Positions 45,511 to 56,810 of a DNA stretch of 64,000 bases are shown one piece after another; the first letter of the stretch is position 1, and every line of letters begins with the position of its first letter. The position numbers and the translations under genes are program-made. The DNA is from Rhodamnia argentea (lineage: Eukaryota; Streptophyta; Magnoliopsida; Myrtales; Myrtaceae). A model generated the notes under the pieces. The model worked only from the letters and a program-made list of their open reading frames with translations. It did no database searches and was not told where the DNA came from. Location: positions 8,789,001 through 8,853,000 of the forward strand of contig NC_063155.1 in NCBI RefSeq assembly GCF_020921035.1, in the 5' to 3' direction.

Positions 45511-45779
45511 GATATACACATTGCGTCGGACAAAAACTCCATTGTCACGCAGAAAGAAGCTAATTGAGCACATTGTCGTCTCTCTATGTGCTGAACTCGA
45601 TTAGAATAAAGAGAAGCTGTTGCTGCTTCAGAACAGAAGATGTCTTATCTTGGTTCAGCCTTCCCCGCTTGTGGTTGTGGACAATTCATGTCTCATCGGG
45701 GATTGGGTTAAGGGCTTCATTTCCCTATTAATTTAAGGTATTTTTGTGATACTGTTTCTAATATTCAATCTTTTCTTGT

Positions 45780-46750
45780 ATTCACGAGTGTGACGGAAAA
45801 TTTTTAGTTGCTCTCGAAGCACGATACTTCGGCGGTCGTGAGGGTAGTCGATTTTTTTTGTTATTTTCTCTCGAGAAGTTGTCAACGTATCGCCAGAGGT
45901 GTTGTTATGACGGAGTGTAATATGACACGACTGAAGAGGGAAAATACCAAAAAGTAAAAGTATTGCAATTGAGATAATTCAATTTTAAATATTTTTTTTC
46001 CAATTCAATCCTAAATATTTTGCATCCATGCCGATTCATTCCTTCCTATCAATTTTAGCCGAAAATCGTTGATGTGATACGATTGACCCAAACATGACCA
46101 TCTTAAATAATATTTCAATATTTTTTGAATTATTTTATTTTTATTAATGTTTTGTTTTCTTTTCCTTTTTTTTCTTTTCTTTCTCTTTTATTTTTTTTCT
46201 TCTTCTAGCCGGCCGCCGAGCTCGGCGACCGGGCCAAAGGTGAGGGCCGATGAAGCTCGCCCGCCACTAGCAAGGTCGAGTCTTGCCTAGATTTGGCGAG
46301 GCGCGACCTCTTCTCTAGTTGGTCGCTGCACTCGACGGCCGATTGGAGGAAGAAGAAGAAAAAAAATAAAAAAATAAAAAGAAAAAATTAAAATTAAAAT
46401 ACAAAATAAAATTAAAAAAATTGAAAATTATTAAAATATGTCACATCATGTTAGTGATTTTTTATCAAAATTACTCGAAAGGATTGAATTGACACGACTA
46501 CAAAAGGTTTAGGATTGAATTGATTAAAAAAAAAAAAAGCTTATGACTAAATTGTCATACTTATAATATGTTTAGAATTTTTTTGATAATTTTTTCCACT
46601 GAAGACCATACCTCATTTTATGTTGGAATGTAAAAAGGTGCAAATTCCAGTACCATTCGGAAAGGGTTTCTTGGAAACTTTAGCTTTTACGACGATTCTA
46701 CTGTTTCTTTCTAAAGGGATTGGTTTTTTTGGGCATTGTGTAATTTGATA
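45780..46750 (+). repeat. Segment shared with 38.39-38.69 kb, carrying a MITE
   Basis: The flanks of the MITE at 45939-46597 match a continuous stretch near 38440-38690. This copy is therefore the filled site and the 38 kb copy is the empty site. Confidence 0.75.
45939..46597. mobile_element. Mutator-type MITE family A copy 4
   Basis: It begins GGAAAATACC and ends GATAATTTTTTCC. The flanks are ACTGAAGAG (45930-45938) and ACTGAAGAC (46598-46606), 8 of 9 bases. The core is GC-rich with GCGACC and GGCGAG words. Confidence 0.85.
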
Positions 46751-47041
46751 AGTGCCAAATAACTGTTGGTACAAAAAAATTCACTGATCAACTGATTTTC
46801 GGATAATTTTTTAATTTATTACAAACTTTTCTTACCTTTTACCTATTTTGTTTTGTATTTGTTTTTTTTTTTTTGGGTCGAAGTTTGTCTTTCTTGTCAT
46901 CAACTTAAATTTATCAAATTCATATGAATATACTGATCTTTATTTGAGTGTCTTATCAATTAACATGCCCACTAGATTTTGATTAGTAACAATCATTTGA
47001 GTTACCTAATCACATTTATTAGGTGTCAATTTAGTCATAAA
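46751..47041. other. Intergenic, AT-rich
   Basis: No gene is seen. The right end includes a short family A-like phrase (TGTCAATTTAGTCATAAA). Confidence 0.5.
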
Positions 47042-47503
47042 CTAGAAAGCATGGACACTCTTCACATGCCTCCATATCATGTCGGACGTGTGACGGATAC
47101 CGACAATTGTCGGACATGCGATCAACATGTGGTCAACAAATGTCAGAATCCGACACGTGGTCAGCACTCCTAACACAATAGTGACACGCAAATCCAGCAT
47201 CTCGACATACGCGGGTCAATTTTAAACATTTTCAATAAATTATGGGTTAAAATGTAAATCTATAAAAATATATATACACTTAAGTCATATACCCAGCTTG
47301 ACCAAAAGAAAAATTCATATATCATACCAACTCCAAAAACATCAAATCGTGAATCCCTAATAGAAGAAGAAAAAGAAACTTACCACCGATATACAATTAA
47401 TATACAACGTGTCCTAAATTTTCGAAATTCTCTATTTTTTTTTTTATAGAAATGACGTGTCGTGTCGTATCACATGTCTCATGTCAATATCGGTGTTATT
47501 TAG
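47042..47503. mobile_element. Repeat family C, copy 2
   Basis: It begins CTAGAAAGCATGGACAC and ends with the inverse of CTAAATAACACC. The flanks GTCATAAA (47034-47041) and GTCCTAAA (47504-47511) match at 7 of 8 bases, which would fit hAT. It appears to sit in family A-like sequence. Confidence 0.45.
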
Positions 47504-47548
47504 GTCCTAAACCTAATACACTTGGCAAAGTGTCAAAACATGTATTAG

Positions 47549-47959
47549 GTATAGAAGTGTCAGAAAAGTCCTAAACCTATTGCATTTGTACCAATATAGG
47601 CATAAATCTTTTGACCTAGAGCCAATTCAGTCCTTCGGGCTCATTTTAGTCGGATATTGCTAAGTAGACACTGGACAGCCTACGTGGCACAATCGGCATT
47701 GACATGGTGAATAATATTTTAAATATTTTCGATTTTTTTATTTTTTCTACCTCTTTTTCGAGTTTCCTCCGGTGGCCGATTGTGGCCGACAAGGGCAAAC
47801 GTGGATGTCTTTCATATCAGTTATATCAAGCTAAAATTAGCCGGAAGGATTGAATTGGCCCTAGGTCAAAAGATTTGGGATTAAATTGGCACAAATAAAA
47901 TATTTAAGACTAAATTGATACTAATACAATATTTTTAGGACTTTTCCGACACTTTTCCC
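47549..47959. mobile_element. MITE family A-related copy 5
   Basis: AAAGTCCTAAACCTATTGCA near the left end is mirrored by AATATTTTTAGGACTTTTCC at the right, and AGTGTCAGAAAAG by CTTTTCCGACACT. The core is shorter than in the other copies. No clear target duplication is seen. Confidence 0.6.
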
Positions 47960-48319
47960 TTGTGGAAAGAGGTTTCATAATATTCCTTGAAATAATGGAG
48001 AGTTTGCAATCAATTTATCCTTCCCCAATATGATAAATGACAAACTAGGCATCTTCTGTAGGTGGCGACAGCTTCTCTCAGCTCTAATCAACTGTCAGCA
48101 GATGGAGAGACGATAACGTGCTCCCTGGCTTCGTTCGATGTGACAACGAAGTTTTTGTGAGACTCAATCTGAATGTGGTTAGGGAATGTCCCCATTCGGG
48201 ACAGGCATCGCCAAATGAGAGATGAAAGACAAAGGGTATCTCTAATGATTTCCTGTGTCCTAATGATAGAGCTCATGCTTCCATATATTAAGCATATCCA
48301 CACTTAGACCGTGAAGGAA

Positions 48320-51135
48320 ATGGAGTTTCTGTGGTGGTTGACGTGGTCGGTGGTGGTTCTCCCGGCTGCGGCGTGGCTGATTTGGCGGTGGAACGAGCTA
48401 CGATACGTCAGGCCTGTCGAAGCTCAGATTAGGAAGAGAAGCTTCCTCCGGGGAATATGGGACTGCCCTTTCTGGGAGAGTTGTTGACCTTCCTTTGGTA
48501 TTTCAAGGTCCTCCGTCGACCCGATGATTTCATCAGTTCAAAGCGCCGAAGGTGACGCTGAGTTTTCGACTAAATTCATGTCCTTTCATTTTTCGCTTGC
48601 CTGCAAATGGATGCCCGCCTGGCTTTTGTTCTTCTTATTAGACGGAAAGTCGACTCGGGAGGGTTGAAAATTCGAATTTGCAAGATGTTTTCAGGTACGG
48701 CGACGGAGTGGGGATGCACAGGATGCATTTGTTCGGGATTCCATCAATAGTTACGTGCACTCTAGCCGCTAACAAGTTCATTTTCCAATCCGACGAAGCT
48801 TTCCTGTATATATGGCCTACAAATGACCTCGTAGGACTGAAATCCATCATATCAGCCCCGCCCCATGAACACGCCAAGCTCAAGAAATTCATCACTGCCG
48901 AGAGCTCCACAAGATCGCTCTTCTCATCCAGCCTCGCATCATCGCTGCCCTCCACTCATGGGCCGATCGCAAGGACGTGACAGCAGTCGATGAAGTCAAG
49001 CAGGTAAAACGAGCTAAACGAGTACCCTGATTCTCCCGGGCCACTGATTCTCCCGGGCCACAATGTGATGCACTGGCTTGTATTGGAAAACTCATGTGAA
49101 ATGTTGACAGATGACATTTCAATACAATGGGAAGCTGTTTGCCAGCATTGAGCCAGGGCCTATTTTGGATGAGGTCTCTTCCCTATTCAATGGTCTCATG
49201 CTTGGTTTCGGAGCCCAACCCTTTAACATTCCTGGGACTGCATACCACCATGCCCTTCAGGTATGCAATTATCACAAATTTATAAAGAGTTCATTTCTCA
49301 CTTAAATTGCTCATATTTACAAGTGTTTGAAAGATTTTATGGGTCCACGGCCAACTGTTCTAAAAGCTTACGCTGATAGAAGTAAACGTGATTTAACATT
49401 TATATATTCCAGCAGTATTAACTTTGCCGACTACGAAAATATTCTCTCTTTTTTTCCCATTTTACATGCTTTTCTGGTTTTTTTTGGTCAAATTTTTCTG
49501 AGTTGAAAATGGCAAACATTTGATGTTGTGTGCGATGGATGCAGTGTAGGAAGAAGCTGGTGGAGATATTTGGGCAGAGCTGGAGAGGAGGAAGAGCAAA
49601 CAGAATGAGTGGAGTGATGATCTGATGGAGGAACTCATGCAAATGGAAGATGAGGATGGGAACAAGTTGAGTGATGATGAGGTGGTTGATAACATTGTGA
49701 GCCTCATTAGTGGAGGCTTTGAACCCATCACAACTGCATGCATTTGGGCCTTTTACTACCTTGCCTTGCACCCACATGTTCTTCACAAACTCAGGGTAAT
49801 TGATCCATGAATTAATTAGGTTTCTTTTATTATTGTTTTCGGTGCTTAATGCAACGTCTCTAGATTAACTCACTCGAGGTACTGTCTGCTTTGGCCGTCC
49901 CGTACCGAGCCTTACGATGTTGTCCTTTGACGTACGGGTAGGCAATTTCCCATGAGGTCACTCATCTTGGTAGTGCTCTAGCCTGAGCATGCTTAATTTT
50001 GGAATTCCAAAGCAAAGCTTGTCTTTACATCAAAAAGCGGCTTCATAAGTTAATTCTAGCTATCACGTACATATACCCCAAGCACGTCTCTCCTGTTCAG
50101 TGTGCAATTCAGCCCTTCGCCATCCTAGAAGTCTAACGGGAGCCGCTCCTTGTCCGAGTCCTCTGACCCCGCGACTACTCCCCGTCCCCTCCAAACAGGG
50201 TCATTAAACTTAGATCTGAAAATTTACCATGCATAACATGGCCGTTTCATTTGTCATGTGAACTTTTGTAGGAGGAAAACATGGCTATTAGCAAGAACAA
50301 GACTGGAGAGCTCATCACAAGTGAAGATGTTACAAAGATGAAGTACACCAGCAAGGTTCATATTTTTGCCCCCTCTGTCATATCCTGCATGATCACCTCA
50401 AGATTCCCGTCTCACAATCCCCGTCTGTTTTTTCTTTTTCTTTTTTTATTAAGGTGGTCGAAGAGATACTCAGAATAGCCAATGTGGCAGCTTTCGTGTT
50501 TCGATCTGACGATCGAGACGTTGAATACCAAGGTAAATGAAAAGCAAACTTCACGGCGAGATTCGTAGATAGTCATGTTCTAATGATAAGAAAGGCTTCT
50601 AGGTTTTGTCATCCCCAAAGGATGGAAAGTTACAGTGTGGCTCCATTACTACCGATCCGAGCAATTTCGAAGATCCAGCATGCTTTGATCCGGATAGATG
50701 GAATGTATGTCAATATCGACCCACCCATCTACTGTATGTCTGAATCTTTCATTGCATTGTTAATGTTATTTACTTGCCGTTTACAACTACAGAACGGCAA
50801 AACCGGGATCCATCCAAGTTTTCGGCGGGGGATCAAGGATATGCGCCGCGGATATGCTCGCCAGGATGCAAAGTGCAATTTTTCTGCATCATTTGTGCAT
50901 AGGATATAAGTAATTCTGCAATCCTTTGGGTTCATCCAGGACAAAAAAAAAATACTTTGGATCCTTTGTTAATTGAAATGAGATTTCTTGCTTTCTTTTG
51001 AATTTGATCTCATGTGTTCTTATGGTTGTGTGAAAATTTTGCAGGTGGGAGCTGAAAAATCGAGAGGTAAAAACTACTTATCTACCACATACAAGGCCCT
51101 CGGACGGAATGAAGATGGTCCTCAGCAGAATGTAG
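48320..51135 (+). pseudogene. Cytochrome P450 pseudogene, CYP85 clan (CYP722-like), plus copy
   Basis: The same nine-block gene as the minus copy lies in opposite orientation: exon 1 from 48320 (MEFLWWLTWSVVVLPAAAW), exon 2 from about 48695, exon 3 at 49111-49260, exon 4 at about 49545-49795 (I-helix DDEVVDNIVSLISGG), exon 5 at about 50275-50355, exon 6 at about 50452-50534 (EEILR), exon 7 at about 50602-50705 (IPKGWKVTVW), exon 8 at about 50793-50910 (haem region) and exon 9 to the stop at 51133-51135 (YLPHTRPSDGMKMVLSRM). Frame changes in exons 1, 2, 4, 7 and 8 kill it, although exons 3, 5, 6 and 9 read cleanly. In the haem exon the bases still spell FGGGSRICAAD in a shifted frame. Confidence 0.85.
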
Positions 51136-52059
51136 TCAGCCTCTGGTTTATTTTGCACGCTTCTAAATCGGCTTTGCTTAGATTGGTAATCTTCCAATGT
51201 GACCTTATATCGGCCGCCGGCCGTATAGATTTTGGACTTTTTGCATGATTTACCCTTGTTAAAATATTCCACGTCCGCTTCACTACGATTTGTATGCCGG
51301 AAATTTTCCAGCATAATCGATTGTAATAGATATTGTAACGTGTTATCTTGGGTCATTTTGTAAAGTCATAATACTCTTCTGTATGAAATGTACACGAACA
51401 TTATGCAATTCTCCTCCTCATATTCTTATCACGGTATCGGAACCGCCTTCTGCCTAAATTTTTTGCATGTGCGGTCCTTGTTTGTCAAATTCCGCGCGTC
51501 ATTCCTAAGCCAACTACCACGTGAGACGGGAGTTAAATGATCCGACATCGCTTATTTACGAGGTTCATATGCTCTTTATTTATAAATATATCTAAAAAGT
51601 TCGGGCCCGATATTACACTGCTCGACCCGCTACAGTCGCAGCATCACATGTGCACGACGATGCTGTGACCAGAGAATCGTTTTCACAATGCCGGGTGCGA
51701 AGAAAGTGGAGGCGCAGGCAACATGTTAAGGCTAAGACAAATGCACACGCAACGCAAGTTTAGGATCACAAGTGAGTCCCTAACAAAAACCCACAAGAAA
51801 CCAGCTGAAATCCTAACAATCCTAGAAAACGTGGGACTAAGAAACTCGGGACCAGATTCATATGTCGCCCGGAATGTACCAAGGAACGCCTTTCGTTTCC
51901 CCATCTGAGCTTCTTTACCAACATGTTTCTGTAGTTTAATCAATCAGCTGGTAATCGCTCGGTGGGTCGCTTGGGAGAGTTTTCTCTCGAAACTCTTGAA
52001 AACTTTTATACCTGGAACACGTCGAGAAAGGAAGAAAAGCCACCTCGGCGCACGGTGAT
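51136..52059. other. Spacer and presumed promoter of the first NPF gene
   Basis: No gene is recognised. A TTTATAAATATAT stretch at about 51579-51591 is too far from the start codon to call as its TATA box unless there is a leader intron. Confidence 0.45.
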
Positions 52060-54014
52060 ATGAACAGCACAGAGGACGCGATTGGTTCGGCTAACTCGGT
52101 AAATGAGGAGAACCCTTCACACTCTGCTGCAGATGGTAAGAAAGCAGGAGGATGGAGAGCCATTAAGTACATTCTAGGTAATTCGATATTCAATTTACGC
52201 ACCTCACTTCAGTTTCACATTGTCTAGGGATCTATCATTTGATGCTGAATGTCAGATTTTCTTGTTTTGATTTTGAAAGGGAATGAATCGTTCGAGAAAC
52301 TAGCTTCGATGAGCTTGGTGTCCAACATATCGGTGTATCTGCGTACCGAGTACAACATGGGCGGCATCCTTTTGGTTAATGTGGTGAACATCTGGTCCGG
52401 TTCCTCGAACGTCGCATCCCTAGCTGGCGCTTTCGTTTCTGATACGTACCTGGGCAAGTTCCGAACTCTCCTTTTTGGTTCGTTGGCATCTCTCTTGGTA
52501 AGCTCCCTATTCGTGGTCGTCGTCAATAAATTTCCAGGTGTCTGGTCTTGATTTCGATAATCAGCGGAAGTTTTCGTTTATAGGGCATGGGGACCATGAC
52601 TCTAACCGCGGGTATACCACAATTACACCCGTCCAAGTGTACCGGTGAATCGAATTGCCCCCAGCCTAGGAGTTGGCAGCTTGGTTTTCTCTTTGCTGGA
52701 CTTGCCCTCTTGGCCATCGGAGCAGGCGGCATTAGGCCTTGCAATATCGCGTTTGGGGCCGATCAGTTCGATACCAGAACAGAAAAGGGAAGAGCACAAT
52801 TGGAGAGCTTCTTCAACTGGTGGTACTTCTCCTTCACCGCCGCACTCCTCGTAGCTCTCACTGCTGTAGTCTATGTTCAGACCGATGTTAGCTGGGTTCT
52901 CGGCTTCGCCATTCCGACCGCTTGCCTTGGACTGTCCATATCCATTTTCTTGCTCGGTCGTAAGACTTATATCTGCAAGAAGCCTCAAGGAAGCATTTTC
53001 GTGGATATGGCTAAGGTGCTCGCAGCCGCATGTCGGAAGCATCGCCAAACTCTTGGACCCGATCAGGAGCAACCATCCTATGATCCTTCGCCAGAGGAAT
53101 CAGACCCGGGGGTGGTCAAGCTAATTCATACGCATAGATTCCGGTTTCTGGATAAGGCAGCTCTTATTGTCGATCCGAACGAATTGGATGGTCGAGGAAT
53201 GTCGAAGAACGGCTGGAGGCTGTGCAGTGTTCAGCAGGTGGAGCAATTCAAATGCTTGTTAGGAATCTTGCCAGTTTGGATAACAGGAATCGCCTGTTTC
53301 ATAGCCATGGACCAGCAGACCACGTTCGGGATGCTTCAGGCTATTCAGATGAACAAATCGATGGGACACCACTTCGAGATCCCGCCAGGTTGGATGACCC
53401 TCTTCTCCATGATAGCGCTCTCGACATGGATCTTCATCTACGAGCGCGTTTACATTCCCCAGGTGCGGAAAACCACTAAGAAGGACAAAAGATTGACAAT
53501 GCAGCAGAGGATCAGCACAGGGATAATCATGTCGATTCTGTGCATGTTGGTCGCCGGAATCGTAGAGAGGAAGCGTCGAGAGTCGGCCTTAAGCCGGGGT
53601 TCGTACGAATCTCCAGTTACCGTCGCATTACTCCTGCCGCAATTCGTCCTATCAGGAATGGTCGAAGCATTTGCAGCAGTGGCAATTTTGGAGTTCCTCA
53701 CCACACAAATGCCAGAGAGCATGAGAACCGTCGCTGGCGCAATCTTCTTCCTCAGCTTGTCTATAGCAAGCTACATAGGCTCCTTTCTTGTCAATATGAT
53801 CCATCTGATCACTCGCAAGAACGGGAAATCGCCATGGTTGGGAGGTCATGATCTTAACAAGAACAGGCTCGAGAACTACTACTACATCATTGCCGCTGTC
53901 GGCGCGGCAAACTTTGTATACTTCAATTTCTTCGCCTGTCGTCATGTTAAAAACGTCGAACTTTGTGTAGACGGGAGAGAGATCCAGTTGGAGATTTCCG
54001 CTTCTCGCCATTGA
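52060..54014 (+). CDS. NPF2-type transporter (NRT1/PTR family), NPF2.13-like
   Basis: Three exons, 52060-52177, 52280-52497 and 52584-54014, join in phase with GT-AG sites to give 588 aa. It is a 12-span proton-coupled carrier of the NPF family. The ESFEK motif in the first span (NESFEKLASM) matches the ExxE[K/R] proton-coupling site. The conserved DTYLGKFRT, FGADQFD and FFNWWYFSF blocks are present. Arabidopsis NPF2.12/2.13 move nitrate, and other NPF2 members move glucosinolates or other natural products. The substrate here is open. The last intron seen in the neighbour gene (after ..FR) is absent. The start is the first in-frame ATG and gives a hydrophilic N-terminus of normal length. Confidence 0.92.
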
Positions 54015-54379
54015 GGAGATCTATCCGTATGTAAAGTGTGACGACAGATATTGAACATACCGGCGAAATACAGCACAGAAATGTATCTAAAACCACGCTA
54101 TTCGCACATTTTCAAAGACCTGATCCAAAGTTCTACTTGATCTGGGCACACAAGATCAATAGCAGCATAATTACCTAACTGCGAAAGATGTTCATGGACA
54201 ATATTAGCATGAATTATTCAGTCTACCGCAATTAACGGTGAATAAGAGCAAGCCTTTTCCTCGAATGAACAGTAGGGAATATTCACAGGCTGGGAATTAC
54301 ATTCTTTCACCAAGCCTGATTGCCATTTTTCAACCTATGAGGGCAGTTCATGGGCCATAGTTGGTCATAACTCCATGCT

Positions 54380-54930
54380 AGAAGAGGTTAGCGGTTTTAG
54401 GTTTCATACGGGTTTCACTTAAAATCTACCCGTTGGAATTGGTTTGTCAATTTGGAACATGAAACCTACTGAACATATCTGAGAACCTACTTTGTCACAG
54501 GTTTTCAAGTCGGTTCCAGGATCTACCTAGTCATAATTGAACGATTGCGGTGAATCATAATCTTTAGTGACCACCACTTGAGTGCTATAATCCACTGACA
54601 ACAACTCATATTTTGAAATATGAATAAATATAAAACGTTGACAAAGTAAAAATCTTAGTCATAAATATCGTTAGAAATAGAAGCTTAGGCTAGTGGTCCT
54701 AGATTTCACACTCATCATTGGACGCCATGGAATACCGTAGAATCGTGCGAACACATATGCAAAAAAAAATAAGTAACACGGAAATTTATTCCAGATTGAG
54801 GTTATGTTCCACCTGCTTGGAACCTATTTGTCGGGACCGGTTCCGTAATTTTTGAAACCCGAAACCTACCCTGCAAATCCTGAATCCCGAAAACAGGCCC
54901 ATTCCGAACCAGTCAGATTTTAAGTTTTAC
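54380..54930. repeat. Possible non-autonomous hAT-like element
   Basis: GGTTCCAGG/GGAACCTA-type words recur in both orientations (for example AAGTCGGTTCCAGGATC near 54510, GGGACCGGTTCCG near 54834), like the ends of some plant hAT elements. Exact ends were not found. Confidence 0.3.
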
Positions 54931-55264
54931 GTTCTACACGATGCTTCCCCTCACTCCTTGCGCTTTTCCTAACTTCTATATAGAACCTCATTACACATAG
55001 CAGAACGGCTTACAAGAGGTCTCGATTCCTTTTACAAAGGCCATGAGATGTGTCAACCTCTTTTGCTTGGACCACAAAGATCACACGAATTTATGCAGTT
55101 CTTTTTTTTTTTTGCTTTCTTATTCAAATGATTAATCAACCTCTTTGCTTGGACCACAGAAACGTGGTTAGCATGTCTGGGCTGATTCAATATTTTTCAA
55201 TTCCCTCGTATCCCAAAAAGAATATATATGCGGATATCGATAAAAAAAAATGTTGAAATTCTCG

Positions 55265-55650
55265 TCATTTAGGTCTAATCCCAAATCTACCTCTAACTTA
55301 TTTTTCCTTAAAGAAAAATTATCAGTTTTTGCTCTAATTTCAAATCTACCCCTATTAGCCTTTTGTAAAAAAAATTGCTTTGTCCCTAATTTTGATATCC
55401 TAGAGCAAGTTCATTTTGGAGAATTTCAACAATTATTTTAGAGGTGTATTTGTCATTGATGTGGAAATGTCACGTCAATCCATATCTATCACCCAATTAC
55501 TTTGTTGCAGTGGATTTATTATCAACATGGAAATTAGCCGTCAAGCCGGGACTTGATCACATGGGTAGATTTGAGAATAAATTAAAAGTCGGTGATTTTA
55601 TTTTAGACAAAAAAAAGTTTGGAATAGATTTGGGAATGGACCTAAAGTAA
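55265..55650. mobile_element. Foldback MITE candidate
   Basis: The left arm AATCCCAAATCTACC is mirrored by ATAGATTTGGGAATGG on the right, and CTCTAATTTCAAATCTACCC by GGTAGATTTGAGAATAAA. A partial third arm follows to about 55725. The ends are unclear. Other stretches of 54015-56759 hold a GA microsatellite at about 55979-56003 and no gene. Confidence 0.45.
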
Positions 55651-56759
55651 AAGGTTTTTTCCATAGACAAAAAAAAAAAAAAAAGGTTCGAGATAGATTG
55701 AGACTAAATCTAAAGTTTAAGGTTTTTATGGGAAACAGGCTCCTAGGTTAAAGTAAACTGTGTTCCTAAATTGTCTCTAGGTGGCAATCTTATTAACCAA
55801 AAGGGGAATGGGAAAAAAAATTGGGTCTCTCTTATCCTGATAGAAGTGAGTGCGAGTTGCTTTACATCCCCTTTGCCCACTTTATATGAGTTGGCCTGAA
55901 TTTTGGTGGTGGGAAAGTAGTCATCTCTGTCATCACCTGCAAGTTATGATTTTTACTGAAATGGCCACTACTTAGTGGGCAGAGAGAGAGAGAGAGAGAG
56001 AAGATTTATCAGTACTGCTGCAGTTTTCTCTAGTTCATTTGAGGCTTTGGTTTGACCAGTGGTTGCAAGTTGCATCACATCTTGAGATGTTCAAATTTTA
56101 TGCATAAAACACTACCAAGTTGTGGCTTTTTATACAACGACAATGCAGTGTTCCCTAAGCTCCTTTGTCTGATTTTGGACATGTCTTAACAATCCAGATA
56201 CAACCAGGAATCTTTTCTATCATAAGATCCCGTTTTCGCGCTTCCGTTTAGCGTTAATGTCCGTACTCGGTTAACCTCGTTAAGAGGTTTCGTGCCATAA
56301 TAGATAATAGACTACAGAGACAGCAGGCCAACTTGCACTTTAGGGGACTTAATTCGTCAGTTATGACAGGCGCGGTCCACCATTGACTCACATGCCCTCA
56401 GACAGCTTCACACTCTAGGAAAGATTAATCTATCTGATAAGAGAGATTGACATATGACTAAGTACCCTCAAAAAGCAAAACTCCTATTGTCCATGTTGTG
56501 CTTATTTTAGCTGCCCCGTCCCTCCACAGTTACGGTGTAACGGATTCCTGGTCCACATTCGATCTGGGTTGTACGGTGCTGGTGTAGCATTGACTGTACA
56601 AGAAGTGTCATACACGGAGCCTGGGAGTGGTGGGTATATCTGAGACGAAAATACACAGGAGGGTTTGAGAAATTGGCAGGTGGGGCTTAGGAAGGGCATG
56701 GAAATTCCGTTTCTGGTTATGACTCAATTCTGCACTGACCTGTTGCCCCCACAGGCCCC

Positions 56760-56766
56760 TATAAAG
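56760..56766 (+). promoter_or_regulatory. TATA box of the second NPF gene
   Basis: TATAAAG lies 45 bp upstream of the start codon at 56811, in a GC-rich surround (GGCCCC before, GCCCAG after). This implies a leader of only about 15-20 nt if it is used. Confidence 0.55.
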
Positions 56767-56810
56767 CCCAGACAAACAGGCAGATAAGGCTGTAGGCGAA
56801 AGAGAAGCTG

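Noticed and set aside
49418-49786. Minus-strand ORF of 122 codons
   Set aside because: It is antisense to exon 4 of the plus-strand P450 pseudogene, whose I-helix is clearly in the other strand.
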